Origin: Comamonas denitrificans
Lineage (GTDB): Bacteria; Pseudomonadota; Gammaproteobacteria; Burkholderiales; Burkholderiaceae_C
Direction of reading: 5' to 3'
Length of the DNA: 64,000 nt
Assembly (NCBI RefSeq): GCF_017368815.1
Contig: NZ_JAFNME010000003.1
Span: 62,001 to 126,000, forward strand
Each line of letters begins with the position of its first letter. Positions within the stretch are counted from its first letter, which is position 1. Shown piece by piece: positions 17,580 to 25,826 of this stretch. The notes beneath the pieces are model-generated. The model saw nothing but the letters and a program-made list of their open reading frames with translations. It was not told the DNA's origin and searched no databases. The position numbers and the translations under genes are program-made.

Positions 17580-18343
17580 AAAAGATAGCTATTAGCGCTG
17601 AATCTATCAGCGTTAATGCCAAAAATAGATGTATTTTGAACCGGGTGAATACGGCGATTTTTGCCGGACAATGGACGGCCATTGTGGGCCCCAATGGTGC
17701 GGGCAAATCGACGTTGCTGCGCGCCCTGGCCGGGCTGCAACCGCTGGCCCATGGGCAGGTGCAATTGCTGGGCCAGCCCTTGGCCCAGTGGCCGCGCAAG
17801 GCCCAAGCCCGGCAGCTGGCCTGGTTGGGCCAAGGCGAGGCGGCCCCCGCTGACTTAAGCAGTTACGACGTGGCCATGCTGGGCCGCCTGCCGCACCAAA
17901 ACTGGCTGGCGGCCCCCAGTGCCGCCGACCATGCGGCCGTGGCCCAGGCGCTGCAGGCCACCCAGGCCTGGGATTGGCGCGATCGGCCTTTGGGGGAGCT
18001 TTCCGGTGGCGAGCGCCAGCGCGTGCTGCTGGCCCGGGCTTTGGCTACCCAGGCCCCGGTTTTGCTGATGGATGAGCCTTTGGCCAATCTGGATCCCCCC
18101 CACCAAAGCGACTGGATGGCCACAGTGCGCCGCCATGCTGCCCAGGGGGGCACGGTGGTGAGTGTGTTGCATGAGTTGGGGGTGGCGCTGCAATCTGACT
18201 GCTTGATCATTCTGCAGGCCGGGCAGCTCGTACACCACGGGCCCAGCGATGATGCCGTGACCCATGCGGCGCTGGAGGCGGTGTTTGACCAGCGAATTCG
18301 GGTGTGTGCGGTGCAGGGGCAGTGGGTTGCGCTGCCGGTGTAG
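17576..18343 (+). CDS. BtuD-like ABC transporter ATP-binding protein
   Basis: The 255-residue ATPase has Walker A GPNGAGKST at residues 38-46, signature LSGGERQR and Walker B VLLMDEP, followed by an H-loop in VLHELGVAL. It energises the upstream permease. The ATG overlaps the permease stop. The first codons (MKKIAISAESIS) are encoded by a sequence nearly identical to the outer arm of the dispersed repeat, so the gene's 5' end appears to be built from a repeat copy. A long alternative frame from 16598 is an artefact of reading through the permease in the wrong frame. Confidence 0.92.
   Translation: MKKIAISAESISVNAKNRCILNRVNTAIFAGQWTAIVGPNGAGKSTLLRALAGLQPLAHGQVQLLGQPLAQWPRKAQARQLAWLGQGEAAPADLSSYDVAMLGRLPHQNWLAAPSAADHAAVAQALQATQAWDWRDRPLGELSGGERQRVLLARALATQAPVLLMDEPLANLDPPHQSDWMATVRRHAAQGGTVVSVLHELGVALQSDCLIILQAGQLVHHGPSDDAVTHAALEAVFDQRIRVCAVQGQWVALPV
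17578..17610. repeat. Repeat-family outer arm inside the btuD-like start region
   Basis: AAAAAGATAGCTATTAGCGC, continuing with T, matches the arm at 28044 (AAAAAGATAGCTGTTAGCGC) at 20 of 21 positions. Here it is coding sequence for residues 2-8. Confidence 0.6.
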
Positions 18344-18434
18344 CGGCGCTGGCCCCCGCCCCCCCCGCTTTGCGTCGCTGCCAGCGCCATCCGGCAGGAC
18401 GGGGGAAGCGCGCGACTTGGAGGTTGATGCTTAC

Positions 18435-18947
18435 TTACTGTGCTGCAGCGCGTGCGCTGGCGGCTTTGGCCTGGGCGGCTTCGAGTTGCTGCTGCAGGGC
18501 GGCGGCTTCGGCCTCGGCGGCTTTGGCATCGGCTGCGGCCTGGGCTTTGGCGGCGGCATTGGGGTCTTCTGCCTTGTCACCTTGGAAGGTGCTGGCCAAG
18601 GCATTGCCGGCCATGGTGCCCACCACCGCACCCACCGCAGCGCCGGCAACGGTGCCCATCATGCCGGAGCCAGCGCTGGCCGCTGGAGCCGCTGCGGCAG
18701 GTGCTGGGGTTGCAGCAGCGGTGGCCGGTGCTGCCGGGGTGGCGGGTGTGGCGGCTGCAGGGCGTTGGGCAGCGGCCGGAGCGGCAGGGGCCGCGGGGCT
18801 GGCCGGTGCTTTGCTGACCGCTGCGGGGCGTGCCATGGGCTTTTTCGCCCCCCCCAGGCGTTTGGCTTGGGCAACGGAAGGGATGGCAAAGGCTGCGATC
18901 GTGACGGCCAGGACAGAGGCGGTTGCACGCAGGGAAGTCGTTGTCAT
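18435..18947 (-). CDS. Exported Ala/Pro-rich protein with a glycine-zipper segment
   Basis: The 170-residue protein from the ATG at 18947 has a signal peptide (SVLAVTIAAFAIPSVAQA). A basic start, KRLGGAKKPMARP, is followed by a long Ala/Pro low-complexity linker, a glycine-zipper-like hydrophobic stretch (MMGTVAGAAVGAVVGTMAGN) and a C-terminal Ala/Glu/Gln coiled coil. The mature start and glycine-rich segment resemble the N-terminal half of Tim44-domain proteins of this family, but no Tim44 domain follows, so it could be a shortened relative. The function is unknown. No clear operon partner. Confidence 0.6.
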   Translation of the reverse strand: MTTTSLRATASVLAVTIAAFAIPSVAQAKRLGGAKKPMARPAAVSKAPASPAAPAAPAAAQRPAAATPATPAAPATAAATPAPAAAAPAASAGSGMMGTVAGAAVGAVVGTMAGNALASTFQGDKAEDPNAAAKAQAAADAKAAEAEAAALQQQLEAAQAKAASARAAAQ

Positions 18948-19087
18948 ACGGATTACTTTCTTTGGGGTTGGAGAGGTTTTAGGGCCTGCTTTGGAGGGAG
19001 GGGTGGGGCCAGAGTTCCCAGAAAAAATGCGCCGAGAAGAAAAAAATTTCCTCATAAAAAAGAGCTTGTTCCGCACGAAAAATCAAT

Positions 19088-19141
19088 ATTTCAGCAGCTA
19101 AACAGGCTGAAACCTTTTTGATTCAAGCGCAAGCAGCTATC
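19088..19141. repeat. Dispersed repeat, half copy, downstream of the amino-acid ABC ATPase
   Basis: Inner arms TTTCAGC and GCTGAAA are followed by TTTTTGATTCAAGCGCAAGC and AGCTAT, the right outer arm of the family. It ends next to the ATPase stop at 19144. Confidence 0.6.
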
Positions 19142-19143
19142 TT

Positions 19144-19923
19144 TTACTTCAGGCTGCCCGATAAGAACTTGGCCAGCCGCTCGCTTTGCGGGTGAATGAG
19201 CACCTGCTTGGGGTCGCCTTGCTCTTCGATCAGGCCCTGGTGCAAAAAGACCACGTGGTTGGAGACTTCGCGGGCAAAGCCGATTTCGTGGGTGACGACG
19301 ACCATGGTGCGCCCCTCCTGGGCCAGCACCTGCATGACGCGCAGCACCTCGCCGACCAGTTCGGGATCGAGGGCGCTGGTGGGCTCGTCAAACAGCATCA
19401 CCTCGGGCTCGACCGCCAGGGCGCGGGCAATGGCCACACGCTGCTGCTGGCCGCCGCTCATGTGGTTGGGGTAAACGTCTTCGCGCCCTTCCAGGCCAAC
19501 CAATTGCAGGTATTTGCGGGCGCGGGTGATGGCTTCGTCTTTGGGCAGGCCCAGCACGTGGATGGGCGCTTCGATGATGTTTTGCAGCACGGTTTTGTGC
19601 GCCCACAGGTTGAAGTGCTGGAACACCATGGCCAGCTTGGTGCGCAGGCGCTGCAGTTGCTTGGGCTGCACGGCCTCCAGCTCGCCATGGCGCCCGGCCT
19701 TGAGCTGCAGCTCTTCCCCGGCGACGATGATGCGGCCTTGTTGGGGCTTTTCCAGCAGGTTGATGCAGCGCAGCAAGGTCGATTTGCCAGAGCCGGAGCT
19801 GCCGATCAGGCTGATCACGTCGCCCGCGCGGGCATGCAGGGTCACGCCTTTGAGCACTTGGTTGCTGCCGTAGCTTTTGTGGATGTTTTCGGCCTGGAGT
19901 TTGAAGGCGGTGGTATCGGTCAT
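19144..19923 (-). CDS. Amino-acid ABC transporter ATP-binding protein (HisP-like)
   Basis: The 259-residue ATPase has Walker [10 protein letters not shown], signature [15 protein letters not shown] and Walker [14 protein letters not shown], with the HisP/ArtP-like start [15 protein letters not shown]. It powers uptake of basic or polar amino acids through the two permeases encoded just upstream in the operon (17-bp gap to the HisM-like gene). The 259-residue length and the insertion after Walker A fit the histidine/lysine/arginine/ornithine subgroup. Last gene of a four-gene operon. Confidence 0.93.
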   Translation of the reverse strand: MTDTTAFKLQAENIHKSYGSNQVLKGVTLHARAGDVISLIGSSGSGKSTLLRCINLLEKPQQGRIIVAGEELQLKAGRHGELEAVQPKQLQRLRTKLAMVFQHFNLWAHKTVLQNIIEAPIHVLGLPKDEAITRARKYLQLVGLEGREDVYPNHMSGGQQQRVAIARALAVEPEVMLFDEPTSALDPELVGEVLRVMQVLAQEGRTMVVVTHEIGFAREVSNHVVFLHQGLIEEQGDPKQVLIHPQSERLAKFLSGSLK

Positions 19924-19939
19924 GGGCTGAAATAAAGGC

Positions 19940-20653
19940 TTAATTACTGCGTGGGGCTAGGTAGGCCAGATAGCGTTTTTCCAGCAGGCGGAAAAAGCCG
20001 ATCAGGGCAAAGGTCACGCACAGGTAGAGGACGGCGGCGGCCAGGTAGGCCTCAAACGGCAGGTAGTAGTCCGAGTAGATTTGGCTGGCCACGGCGGTGA
20101 TGTCGGTCAGCGCCGGGACGGTGCTGGCCAGGCTGGTGGAGTGCAACATCATCACCACCTCGTTGCTGTAGGGCGGCAGGGTGCGGCGGATGGCGCTGGG
20201 CAGCACGATGCGGGCCATGATCTGCCAGCGGCCCATGCCCATGGCGCGGGCGGCCTCGACCTCGCCGGGGTCGGTCTCGCGGATGGCCCCGGCCAGCATT
20301 TCGGCGGTGTAGCCGCCGGTGTTCAGCGCAAAAGCCAGCAGGGCGCAGAAGAAGGGCTCTTTAAAGTGCGTCCAGGGCCAGACGGCATCCCAGCGCTCTT
20401 GAATCCAATCGAGCTGCGCCAGGCCGTAATAAATCAAATACACCTGAATGAGCAGCGGCGTGCCGCGCACAAAATAGGTAAAGCTGCCGACCAGCTTTTG
20501 CAGCACCCAAGGGCCGTTGGTCAATGCCAGGGCGCAGGCCACGGCCAGCACCGCGCCGATGCCCAGGCTGGACAGCAGCAGCGATAAGGTGGTGAGCAGG
20601 CCGTGCCAAAAGGCCAGCAGTTGTTCGGTCTCGAAAATGATTTCCCAACTCAT
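19940..20653 (-). CDS. Amino-acid ABC transporter permease (HisM-like)
   Basis: The 237-residue membrane protein has about five helices. The EAA motif reads [24 protein letters not shown], which docks to the ATPase, and [18 protein letters not shown] is typical of HisM/ArtM permeases. It follows the HisQ-like permease by 18 bp and precedes the ATPase by 16 bp. Forms a heterodimeric channel with its neighbour. Confidence 0.92.
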   Translation of the reverse strand: MSWEIIFETEQLLAFWHGLLTTLSLLLSSLGIGAVLAVACALALTNGPWVLQKLVGSFTYFVRGTPLLIQVYLIYYGLAQLDWIQERWDAVWPWTHFKEPFFCALLAFALNTGGYTAEMLAGAIRETDPGEVEAARAMGMGRWQIMARIVLPSAIRRTLPPYSNEVVMMLHSTSLASTVPALTDITAVASQIYSDYYLPFEAYLAAAVLYLCVTFALIGFFRLLEKRYLAYLAPRSN

Positions 20654-20671
20654 GGTGAATGCTTCCTTTGG

Positions 20672-21358
20672 TTAGAGTTGGACTTTTTCGGTGCCCAGGC
20701 TGTAGCGGGCGTTGATGCGCTTGAGCACGCTGAGCGAGACGCTGGTGAAAACCAGGTACAAGGCCGCGGCAAACATTAAAAAGATAAACGGCTCGCGCGT
20801 GGCGGCACTGGCCTGCTTGGCCATATAGGTCATGTCGTGCAGGCTGATCAGACTGACCAGGGCGGTGGCCTTGATCAGCACCAGCCAGTTGTTGGTGTAG
20901 CCGGGCAGGGCGTAGCGCACCATTTGCGGCAGGGTGATGCGCAAAAAGGTGCGCACTGGCCCCATGCCAAAGGCCCAGGCCGCTTCCATCTGCCCCTTGG
21001 GGATCGAGAGGATGGCCGCGCGAAAGGTCTCGGTCATGTAGGCCCCGTAGATAAAACCCAGGGTGGCCACACCGGCGATGAAGGGGTTCAAATCCAGCAC
21101 ATAGTCTGAGCCCATGGCCTCGAACAGGTTGTTGATGCCGATGGCGGCACCGTAAAAGACCAGCAGCATCAGCACCAGCTCGGGGATGCCGCGCACCACG
21201 GTGGTGTACAGCGTGGCCAGCCAGACCAGGGGGCGGCGGCCCGAGAGCTTGGCAGTGGCCCCCAGCAAACCCAGTACGGTAGAGACCAGCAGCGAGGCCA
21301 GCGAGACGGCCACGGTCAGCAGCGCCCCTTGCAAAATGGAAATGTAGTAATGGCTCAT
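20672..21358 (-). CDS. Amino-acid ABC transporter permease (HisQ-like)
   Basis: The 228-residue permease from the ATG at 21358 (MSHYYISILQGALLTVAVSL) has the GIPELVLMLLVFYG motif and an EAA-type loop (MEAAWAFGMGPVRTFLRITLPQM). The reading frame is open to 21400, but the chosen start puts the first helix at the usual position. It forms the membrane pair with the HisM-like gene. A 91-bp gap separates it from the binding-protein gene. Confidence 0.9.
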   Translation of the reverse strand: MSHYYISILQGALLTVAVSLASLLVSTVLGLLGATAKLSGRRPLVWLATLYTTVVRGIPELVLMLLVFYGAAIGINNLFEAMGSDYVLDLNPFIAGVATLGFIYGAYMTETFRAAILSIPKGQMEAAWAFGMGPVRTFLRITLPQMVRYALPGYTNNWLVLIKATALVSLISLHDMTYMAKQASAATREPFIFLMFAAALYLVFTSVSLSVLKRINARYSLGTEKVQL

Positions 21359-21449
21359 GCGCAGTACAGCTAAGAAAACAGCGAGCCCGCCCACTTGCAA
21401 TCAAATGGGCGGGCTGGTGAGAGCGGCAAATCAGGCCTGCAGGGCGGGC

Positions 21450-22223
21450 TTAGTTGCCGTAGGGGTCAAAGTCGAAGTATTTTTTGGCGATTTTGTCGTA
21501 GGTGCCATTGGCGCGGATGGTTTTGATGGCCGCGTTGATCTGGCCGATCAGCTCTTTTTGGCCTTTGCGGGCCGGAATGCCAATGCCATCGCCGTAGTAC
21601 TTGGTGTCGTACTGGTCAGGGCCAACGTAGCCGTAGTCCTTGCCCTCGGGCTTGCGCAGGAAGCCGCCGTGTACTTCCACCTTGTCGGCCACAGTGCCAT
21701 CGAGGCGGCCAGCGTTGATGTCCAGGTACACCTGGTCTTGCGCTTCGTAGGGCACGACGTTTACGCCAGCGGGTTTCAATTCGCCCATGGCCCATTTCTC
21801 TTGGGTGCTGCCTTTGAGCACGCCGATGGACTTGCCTTTGAGGGAGGCGGGGCCGGTGTATTCCGTGCCCTTTTTCACCACGATGGCGCTGGGGGTTTTG
21901 TAGTAGCGCTCAGAGAAATCGACCACTTTGCGCCGCTCGTCGGTGATCGACATGGAGCTGACGATGATGTCGTACTTGCGCGCTTGCAGGCCGGGGATCA
22001 TGCTGTCCCACACCTGTTCGACGAAGACGCACTTGCGCTTCATCTCGGCGCACAGGGCTTCGGCAATGTCCACGTCAAACCCGGTGGGTTTGCCGTCGGC
22101 AGTTTTAAAGGTAAAGGGTTCGTAGGTGGGGTCAATGGCCACCTTCAGGGGTTTGAGATCGGCGGCCTGTGCGGTAAAGGTGCAGGCCGCCAACAAGGCC
22201 AGCCCAAGCAGTTTTTTGCTCAT
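21450..22223 (-). CDS. Lys/Arg/Orn/His-type periplasmic amino-acid-binding protein
   Basis: The 257-residue product has a signal peptide (KKLLGLALLAACTFTAQAA) and the solute-binding family 3 pattern: IDPTYEPFTFKTADGKPTGFD, DIIVSSMSITDERRKVVDFS, then GVLKGSTQEKW. This matches the ArgT/HisJ group for lysine, arginine, ornithine and histidine, though exact specificity cannot be read. GGAAGG lies 8 nt before the ATG. First gene of the four-gene transporter operon; its leader has a strong GC hairpin and a palindrome (see 22261 and 22353). Confidence 0.92.
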   Translation of the reverse strand: MSKKLLGLALLAACTFTAQAADLKPLKVAIDPTYEPFTFKTADGKPTGFDVDIAEALCAEMKRKCVFVEQVWDSMIPGLQARKYDIIVSSMSITDERRKVVDFSERYYKTPSAIVVKKGTEYTGPASLKGKSIGVLKGSTQEKWAMGELKPAGVNVVPYEAQDQVYLDINAGRLDGTVADKVEVHGGFLRKPEGKDYGYVGPDQYDTKYYGDGIGIPARKGQKELIGQINAAIKTIRANGTYDKIAKKYFDFDPYGN

Positions 22224-22260
22224 AAATTTACCTTCCTTGGATGGACAAGATTCCTGTGAT

Positions 22261-22287
22261 CCCCCCTTGCCACGGCAAGGGCGGGGG
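22261..22287 (-). promoter_or_regulatory. GC-rich hairpin in the leader of the amino-acid transporter operon
   Basis: CCCTTGCC and GGCAAGGG pair with a 2-nt loop, extended by C/G runs on either side. It is about 40 nt upstream of the binding-protein ATG. No T-run follows, so it is more likely an mRNA-stability or leader structure than a terminator. Confidence 0.4.
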
Positions 22288-22352
22288 TGCGTGGCATTGT
22301 AAGAGTTTGCTTTCGGGCTTTTATTGCGGTTTGCACGGATAGTGTCTTATTG

Positions 22353-22375
22353 AATGTTTTTCATCATAAAACATT
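22353..22375. promoter_or_regulatory. Perfect inverted repeat upstream of the amino-acid transporter operon
   Basis: AATGTTTT at 22353-22360 and AAAACATT at 22368-22375 are separated by 7 nt. It lies between the thiE stop and the transporter promoter region and looks like an operator; the regulator is unknown. Confidence 0.45.
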
Positions 22376-22413
22376 GACGATTTGACCAATTGTGTCGCTT
22401 TTATTGCAATAAA

Positions 22414-23337
22414 TTAAGGGTATGTACTGAACCGTTCCTTGAGCAAAGTGGCAGCGGCCTCTGGGTCGGGGGCGTTCACCAACGCCCGCACCACGGCAAT
22501 GCTGCCCACGCCGGTGGCGCGCACGGCGGCGAACTGCTCGGCACCGATACCGCCGATGGCCACCAGTGGCGTGCCGCGCAGCAGCTGGGCGTAGGCCGCC
22601 AGCCGGGCCAAGCCTTGCGGGGCGGTGGCCATTTTTTTCAGTGTGGTGGGAAAAACGGCACCCAGGGCGATGTAGCTGGGGTGTACCGCGTGGGCTTTGC
22701 ACATTTCCGCATAGCCGTGGGTGCTGATGCCCAGGCGGGTGCCGCTGGTGCGGATGCGCTGCAGCGCACCGGCGGGCAGGGCATCGAGGTCTTCTTGGCC
22801 GATGTGGATGCCGTAAGCACCGGCGTGCAGGGCCGCTTCCCAATGGTCGTTGATGAACAAGCGGGCCCCCGTGCCCTGCACGGCAGCCACGGCGGCCTGC
22901 ACCTGGGCGTGGATGGCGCAGGGGTCATCGCTTTTAAAGCGCAGCTGCACCGTGGGCACACCGGCGCGGGCCATGCGGCCGACCCAGTCGGCATCGGGCA
23001 GCACGGCGTACAGGCCCAATTGCTGCGGGCAGGGGGCAAAGGCGTGGGCCGGGTCGGGGGCGCTCAGACCGAAATCTGCCGCATGGCTGGGCCAGAGGCT
23101 GGCATCAAACGCCCCCAGGCGCTGGCTTTGCCGCTGCCAGGCCAGCGCCAGGGTGTGGGCATCGCAGGCGATAAAGCCCAGCTGACTGCAGGCGCTGAGG
23201 GCGGCTTGGTAGATGGGGTCAGCGCCGTCGTCGATGGCGGGCGTGGGCTGGGCGGGCAGACCGTCCTGCCCGGCAAAGCGGGCGCGGTGCGCGGCCAGGA
23301 TGGCGGCCTGCAGGGTGGCGATGGATGCGTCGTTCAT
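22414..23337 (-). CDS. thiE: Thiamine-phosphate synthase with an N-terminal extension
   Basis: Joins the thiazole and pyrimidine phosphates to thiamine phosphate. The ThiE (beta/alpha)8 domain runs from about residue 106 (LGLYAVLPDADWV) to the end, with TVQLRFKSDD, LFINDHWEAAL, GIHIGQEDL, YIALGAVFPT and PLVAIGGIGAEQ. The 307-residue protein carries about 105 extra residues before it; these resemble no domain I recognise (IYQAALSACSQLGF, LGAFDASLWPSHAADFGL). Typical ThiE has about 210 residues. It follows thiG by 21 bp and ends the TPP-riboswitch-controlled operon. Confidence 0.9.
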   Translation of the reverse strand: MNDASIATLQAAILAAHRARFAGQDGLPAQPTPAIDDGADPIYQAALSACSQLGFIACDAHTLALAWQRQSQRLGAFDASLWPSHAADFGLSAPDPAHAFAPCPQQLGLYAVLPDADWVGRMARAGVPTVQLRFKSDDPCAIHAQVQAAVAAVQGTGARLFINDHWEAALHAGAYGIHIGQEDLDALPAGALQRIRTSGTRLGISTHGYAEMCKAHAVHPSYIALGAVFPTTLKKMATAPQGLARLAAYAQLLRGTPLVAIGGIGAEQFAAVRATGVGSIAVVRALVNAPDPEAAATLLKERFSTYP

Positions 23338-23358
23338 GCGGCGTGGTTTATGTGTGCT

Positions 23359-24168
23359 TTATGCGTGGTGCCAGAAAGGGGTGCCCAGCGTGGGGGTGCT
23401 GGGCTGGGCGGCGGTTTGCTCGGCCATGGCCCCGGCGCGGTAGGCGTTGCGCCCGGCCTGGGTGGCATCGGCAAAAGCACCGGCCATGGCCACGGGGTCT
23501 TGCGCCAAGGCGACGGCGGTGTTGAGCAGCACGCCGTCAAAGCCCCACTCCATCACCGTGCAGGCGTGGCTGGGGCGGCCCAGCCCGGCATCAACGATCA
23601 GCGGCACGTCCAGGCGCTCGCGCAGCATCTGCATGGCGTAGGGGTTGGCCGGGCCACGGCCCGTGCCAATGGGGGCGGCCCAGGGCATGACGGCCTGGCA
23701 GCCCACATCGACCAGGCGCTGGCACAGCACCAGGTCTTCGGTGCAGTAGGGCAGCACGTTGAAGCCGTCCTTGATCAGGATGTCCGCCGCCTGCACCAGG
23801 TTGAGCGTGTCGGGCTGCAGGGTGTAGTCGTCGCCAATGAGTTCGAGCTTGATCCAGGGTGTGTCGAACACTTCGCGGGCCATTTGTGCGGTGGTGATGG
23901 CTTCTTGCAGGCTCATGCAGCCGGCGGTGTTGGGCAGCACCGGCACGTTCAGCTGTTTGAGCAATTGCCAGAAGCTGGCCCCGGCATCTTGCACCTGGGC
24001 GGTGTTGCTGCCCTGGCGGCGCAGCGCGGCGGTGACCATGGCCGGCTGGGCGCGGCGCACGGCGGCTTCCAAAATGGCGGGCGAGGGGTAGCGCGAGGTG
24101 CCCAGCAGCAAGCGGCTGCTGAAGGTCTGGCCGTACAGGGTCAAGGGTGTATCTGGCATGGTATTCAT
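23359..24168 (-). CDS. thiG: Thiazole synthase
   Basis: Makes the thiazole phosphate of thiamine from deoxyxylulose phosphate, dehydroglycine and ThiS thiocarboxylate. The 269-residue product has SRLLLGTSRYPSP, TAGCMSLQEAI, the Schiff-base lysine region WIKLELIGDD, and GMNP-like PWAAPIGTGRGPANP followed by DAGLGRPSHA. A second ATG nine bases in (24159) is also possible. A full palindromic repeat fills the gap between thiS and thiG. Confidence 0.94.
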   Translation of the reverse strand: MNTMPDTPLTLYGQTFSSRLLLGTSRYPSPAILEAAVRRAQPAMVTAALRRQGSNTAQVQDAGASFWQLLKQLNVPVLPNTAGCMSLQEAITTAQMAREVFDTPWIKLELIGDDYTLQPDTLNLVQAADILIKDGFNVLPYCTEDLVLCQRLVDVGCQAVMPWAAPIGTGRGPANPYAMQMLRERLDVPLIVDAGLGRPSHACTVMEWGFDGVLLNTAVALAQDPVAMAGAFADATQAGRNAYRAGAMAEQTAAQPSTPTLGTPFWHHA

Positions 24169-24177
24169 TAAATTGAG

Positions 24178-24255
24178 AGCTGCTTACGCATGATTTATCT
24201 ATGTTTAAGACTATTTATAGTCTGAAAACAAATAAATAAAAGCGCAAGCAGCTAT
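24178..24255. repeat. Dispersed palindromic repeat, full copy, between thiS and thiG
   Basis: Outer arms AGCTGCTTACGCATGATTTA and AAGCGCAAGCAGCTAT surround inner arms AGACTA and TAGTCT with AT-rich joins. It sits inside the thi operon, so it must be transcribed. Confidence 0.75.
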
Positions 24256-24259
24256 TGTT

Positions 24260-24460
24260 TTAACCTCCCGTTACCGGGGCAATCACTTCCAGCCGATCCC
24301 CTTCTTGCAGGGGTTGGTGGGCGTACTGGCTTTTGGGGACAAAGCGGGTGTTCAGCGCCACCGCGTAGGGTGGTTGGGCATTCCACTGCGCCAGGGCATC
24401 GGCCACGGTGGCGCTGGCTGCGGCCAGTACCACGGGTTGTTGGTTGATCAGGATGTGCAT
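24260..24460 (-). CDS. thiS: Sulfur carrier protein ThiS
   Basis: The 66-residue ubiquitin-like sulfur carrier ends with the required di-glycine (VIAPVTGG), which is adenylated and thiocarboxylated for thiazole formation. The short beta-grasp start MHILINQQPVVL is typical. It lies 11 bp after thiO in the thi operon. Confidence 0.93.
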   Translation of the reverse strand: MHILINQQPVVLAAASATVADALAQWNAQPPYAVALNTRFVPKSQYAHQPLQEGDRLEVIAPVTGG

Positions 24461-24471
24461 AACGGCAAAGT

Positions 24472-25566
24472 TTAGCCTTGCAGCACCGGCACCTGCATCT
24501 GTGCGGCCAGAGGGCTGGTGCCGTCGGCCAGTACCTGCAGGGTGATGTCGTGCATGGTGGGGCTGATCATGAAGCCATGGCGGTACAGGCCATTGACCTG
24601 TAGCACGCGCTCGCCCACCCAGCGCAGGGCGGGCAGGTTGTCTGGCAGGGTGGGGCGCAGGCCGGTGTTCAGTTCTAGGATGCGCGCCTCAGCAAAGCCG
24701 CTGTGTACGGTGTAGAGGGCGCTTAATAGCTCCATCGTCGAGCGCAGGCTGGCCGGGCCGGCATCGCTGGATTCGATCTCGGTGGCACCGATGACGAAAA
24801 CGTGGTTTTCCTTGGGTGCGATGTAGAGCGAATAGCGCGGATGAATCAGGCGCGTGGGGCGCTGCAGGGTCACTTCGGGCGCGTGCACGCGAATCACCTC
24901 GCCGCGCACGCCGCGCAGCTGCGGCCAGGCGCTTTGGGCACCCAGGCCCCGGCAGTCCAGCACCAGGTCGGGCTGACCGGGTTGGCCGGGGGCAAAGTCG
25001 CTCAGCTCTTTGGGGCTGTGCCAGTGCAGGGCCACGCCCAGGGTGTGCAGTTCAGCCACCAGGGCGGGCAGCAGCTGGCGGTTGTCCAGCTGGCCCTCGT
25101 CCGGCAGCAAGATGCCCGCCTGAAAGCGCCCTTGCAGCGCAGGCTCAACGGCGGCCAGGCGCTGGGCATCCAGTTGCTCGGGGCGCGGCAGGCTGGTGTT
25201 GAGGTGGTAGTTTTTGTCGAACAGGCCGGCCAGGCGCTGGGCCTCGGGCCCATCTTGGCGGTGCCAGACGATGAGGGTGCCGTTGCGCTGAAAGTACACC
25301 GGGGTTGCCAGACTGTGCAGCAGCTGCGGCCAGCGCTCTAGGCTGTGCTGGCCCATGCGCACCACGTTGGGTTCGGTCACCGCCGATTCGGCCAGCGGCG
25401 CCAGCATGGCTGCGGCCACCGGGGCGGCAGCGCCGTCGGCGCTGGGGCCGTGGGCATCGAACACTTCGACCTGGTGGCCTTGGCGGGCCAGGCTCAGGGC
25501 CAGCAGGCGGCCCATCAGGCCAGCGCCTAAAACGGTGATGCGGGAGGGGTTGGTCAGTGTGAACAT
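24472..25566 (-). CDS. thiO: Glycine oxidase ThiO (FAD-dependent)
   Basis: Oxidises glycine to the imine used by ThiG. The 364-residue product from the ATG at 25566 has an N-terminal dinucleotide fold (ITVLGAGLMGRLLALSLARQ), LVLDCRGLGAQ and the C-terminal GLRPTLPDNLPALRW, followed by GLYRHGFMISP, as in ThiO/DAO-family proteins. The longer frame to 25656 runs back into the riboswitch, so it is not used. First gene of the operon; thiC and thiD are not in this window. Confidence 0.9.
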   Translation of the reverse strand: MFTLTNPSRITVLGAGLMGRLLALSLARQGHQVEVFDAHGPSADGAAAPVAAAMLAPLAESAVTEPNVVRMGQHSLERWPQLLHSLATPVYFQRNGTLIVWHRQDGPEAQRLAGLFDKNYHLNTSLPRPEQLDAQRLAAVEPALQGRFQAGILLPDEGQLDNRQLLPALVAELHTLGVALHWHSPKELSDFAPGQPGQPDLVLDCRGLGAQSAWPQLRGVRGEVIRVHAPEVTLQRPTRLIHPRYSLYIAPKENHVFVIGATEIESSDAGPASLRSTMELLSALYTVHSGFAEARILELNTGLRPTLPDNLPALRWVGERVLQVNGLYRHGFMISPTMHDITLQVLADGTSPLAAQMQVPVLQG

Positions 25567-25635
25567 GGCAGGGTGCAGCTCCAGAATGTCAAGGGCAAAA
25601 CCAGGACAAAACCGGGCGCAATGGCGCCTGCTGAT

Positions 25636-25742
25636 AGAAACTCCCCACGCCAGCATGATCTGGATCGGGTCTTGGGGGCCAGGCCCCAGGGTATGTTCTC
25701 AGTCGCGCAGCTGTTGTTGCAAACAGCGGGACACCCCTGTTT
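25636..25742 (-). promoter_or_regulatory. TPP (thi-box) riboswitch before thiO
   Basis: On the minus strand the conserved parts occur in order: AGGGGTG at the 5' side, ACTGAGA followed by ATACCCT, then ACCCGATCCAGATCATGC and TGGCGTGGGGA at the 3' side. The variable P3 arm is a GC-rich hairpin (GGGGCC/GGCCCC). It lies 70 nt before the thiO start and should turn the thi operon off when thiamine pyrophosphate is plentiful. Confidence 0.93.
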
Positions 25743-25826
25743 CGTCCGTAGAGCGGCAATTACAGCACAGCCCGCTGGCCTGGGGGGGCTGCGGGCTGTG
25801 GAAAAACGGCACAAGTTTGGGCTAGA

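Noticed and set aside
16598-18343. Open frame of 581 codons appearing to fuse an unknown domain to the BtuD ATPase
   Set aside because: The first 320 codons read the permease gene in a wrong frame. The ATG at 17576 with an ATGA overlap is the natural start.
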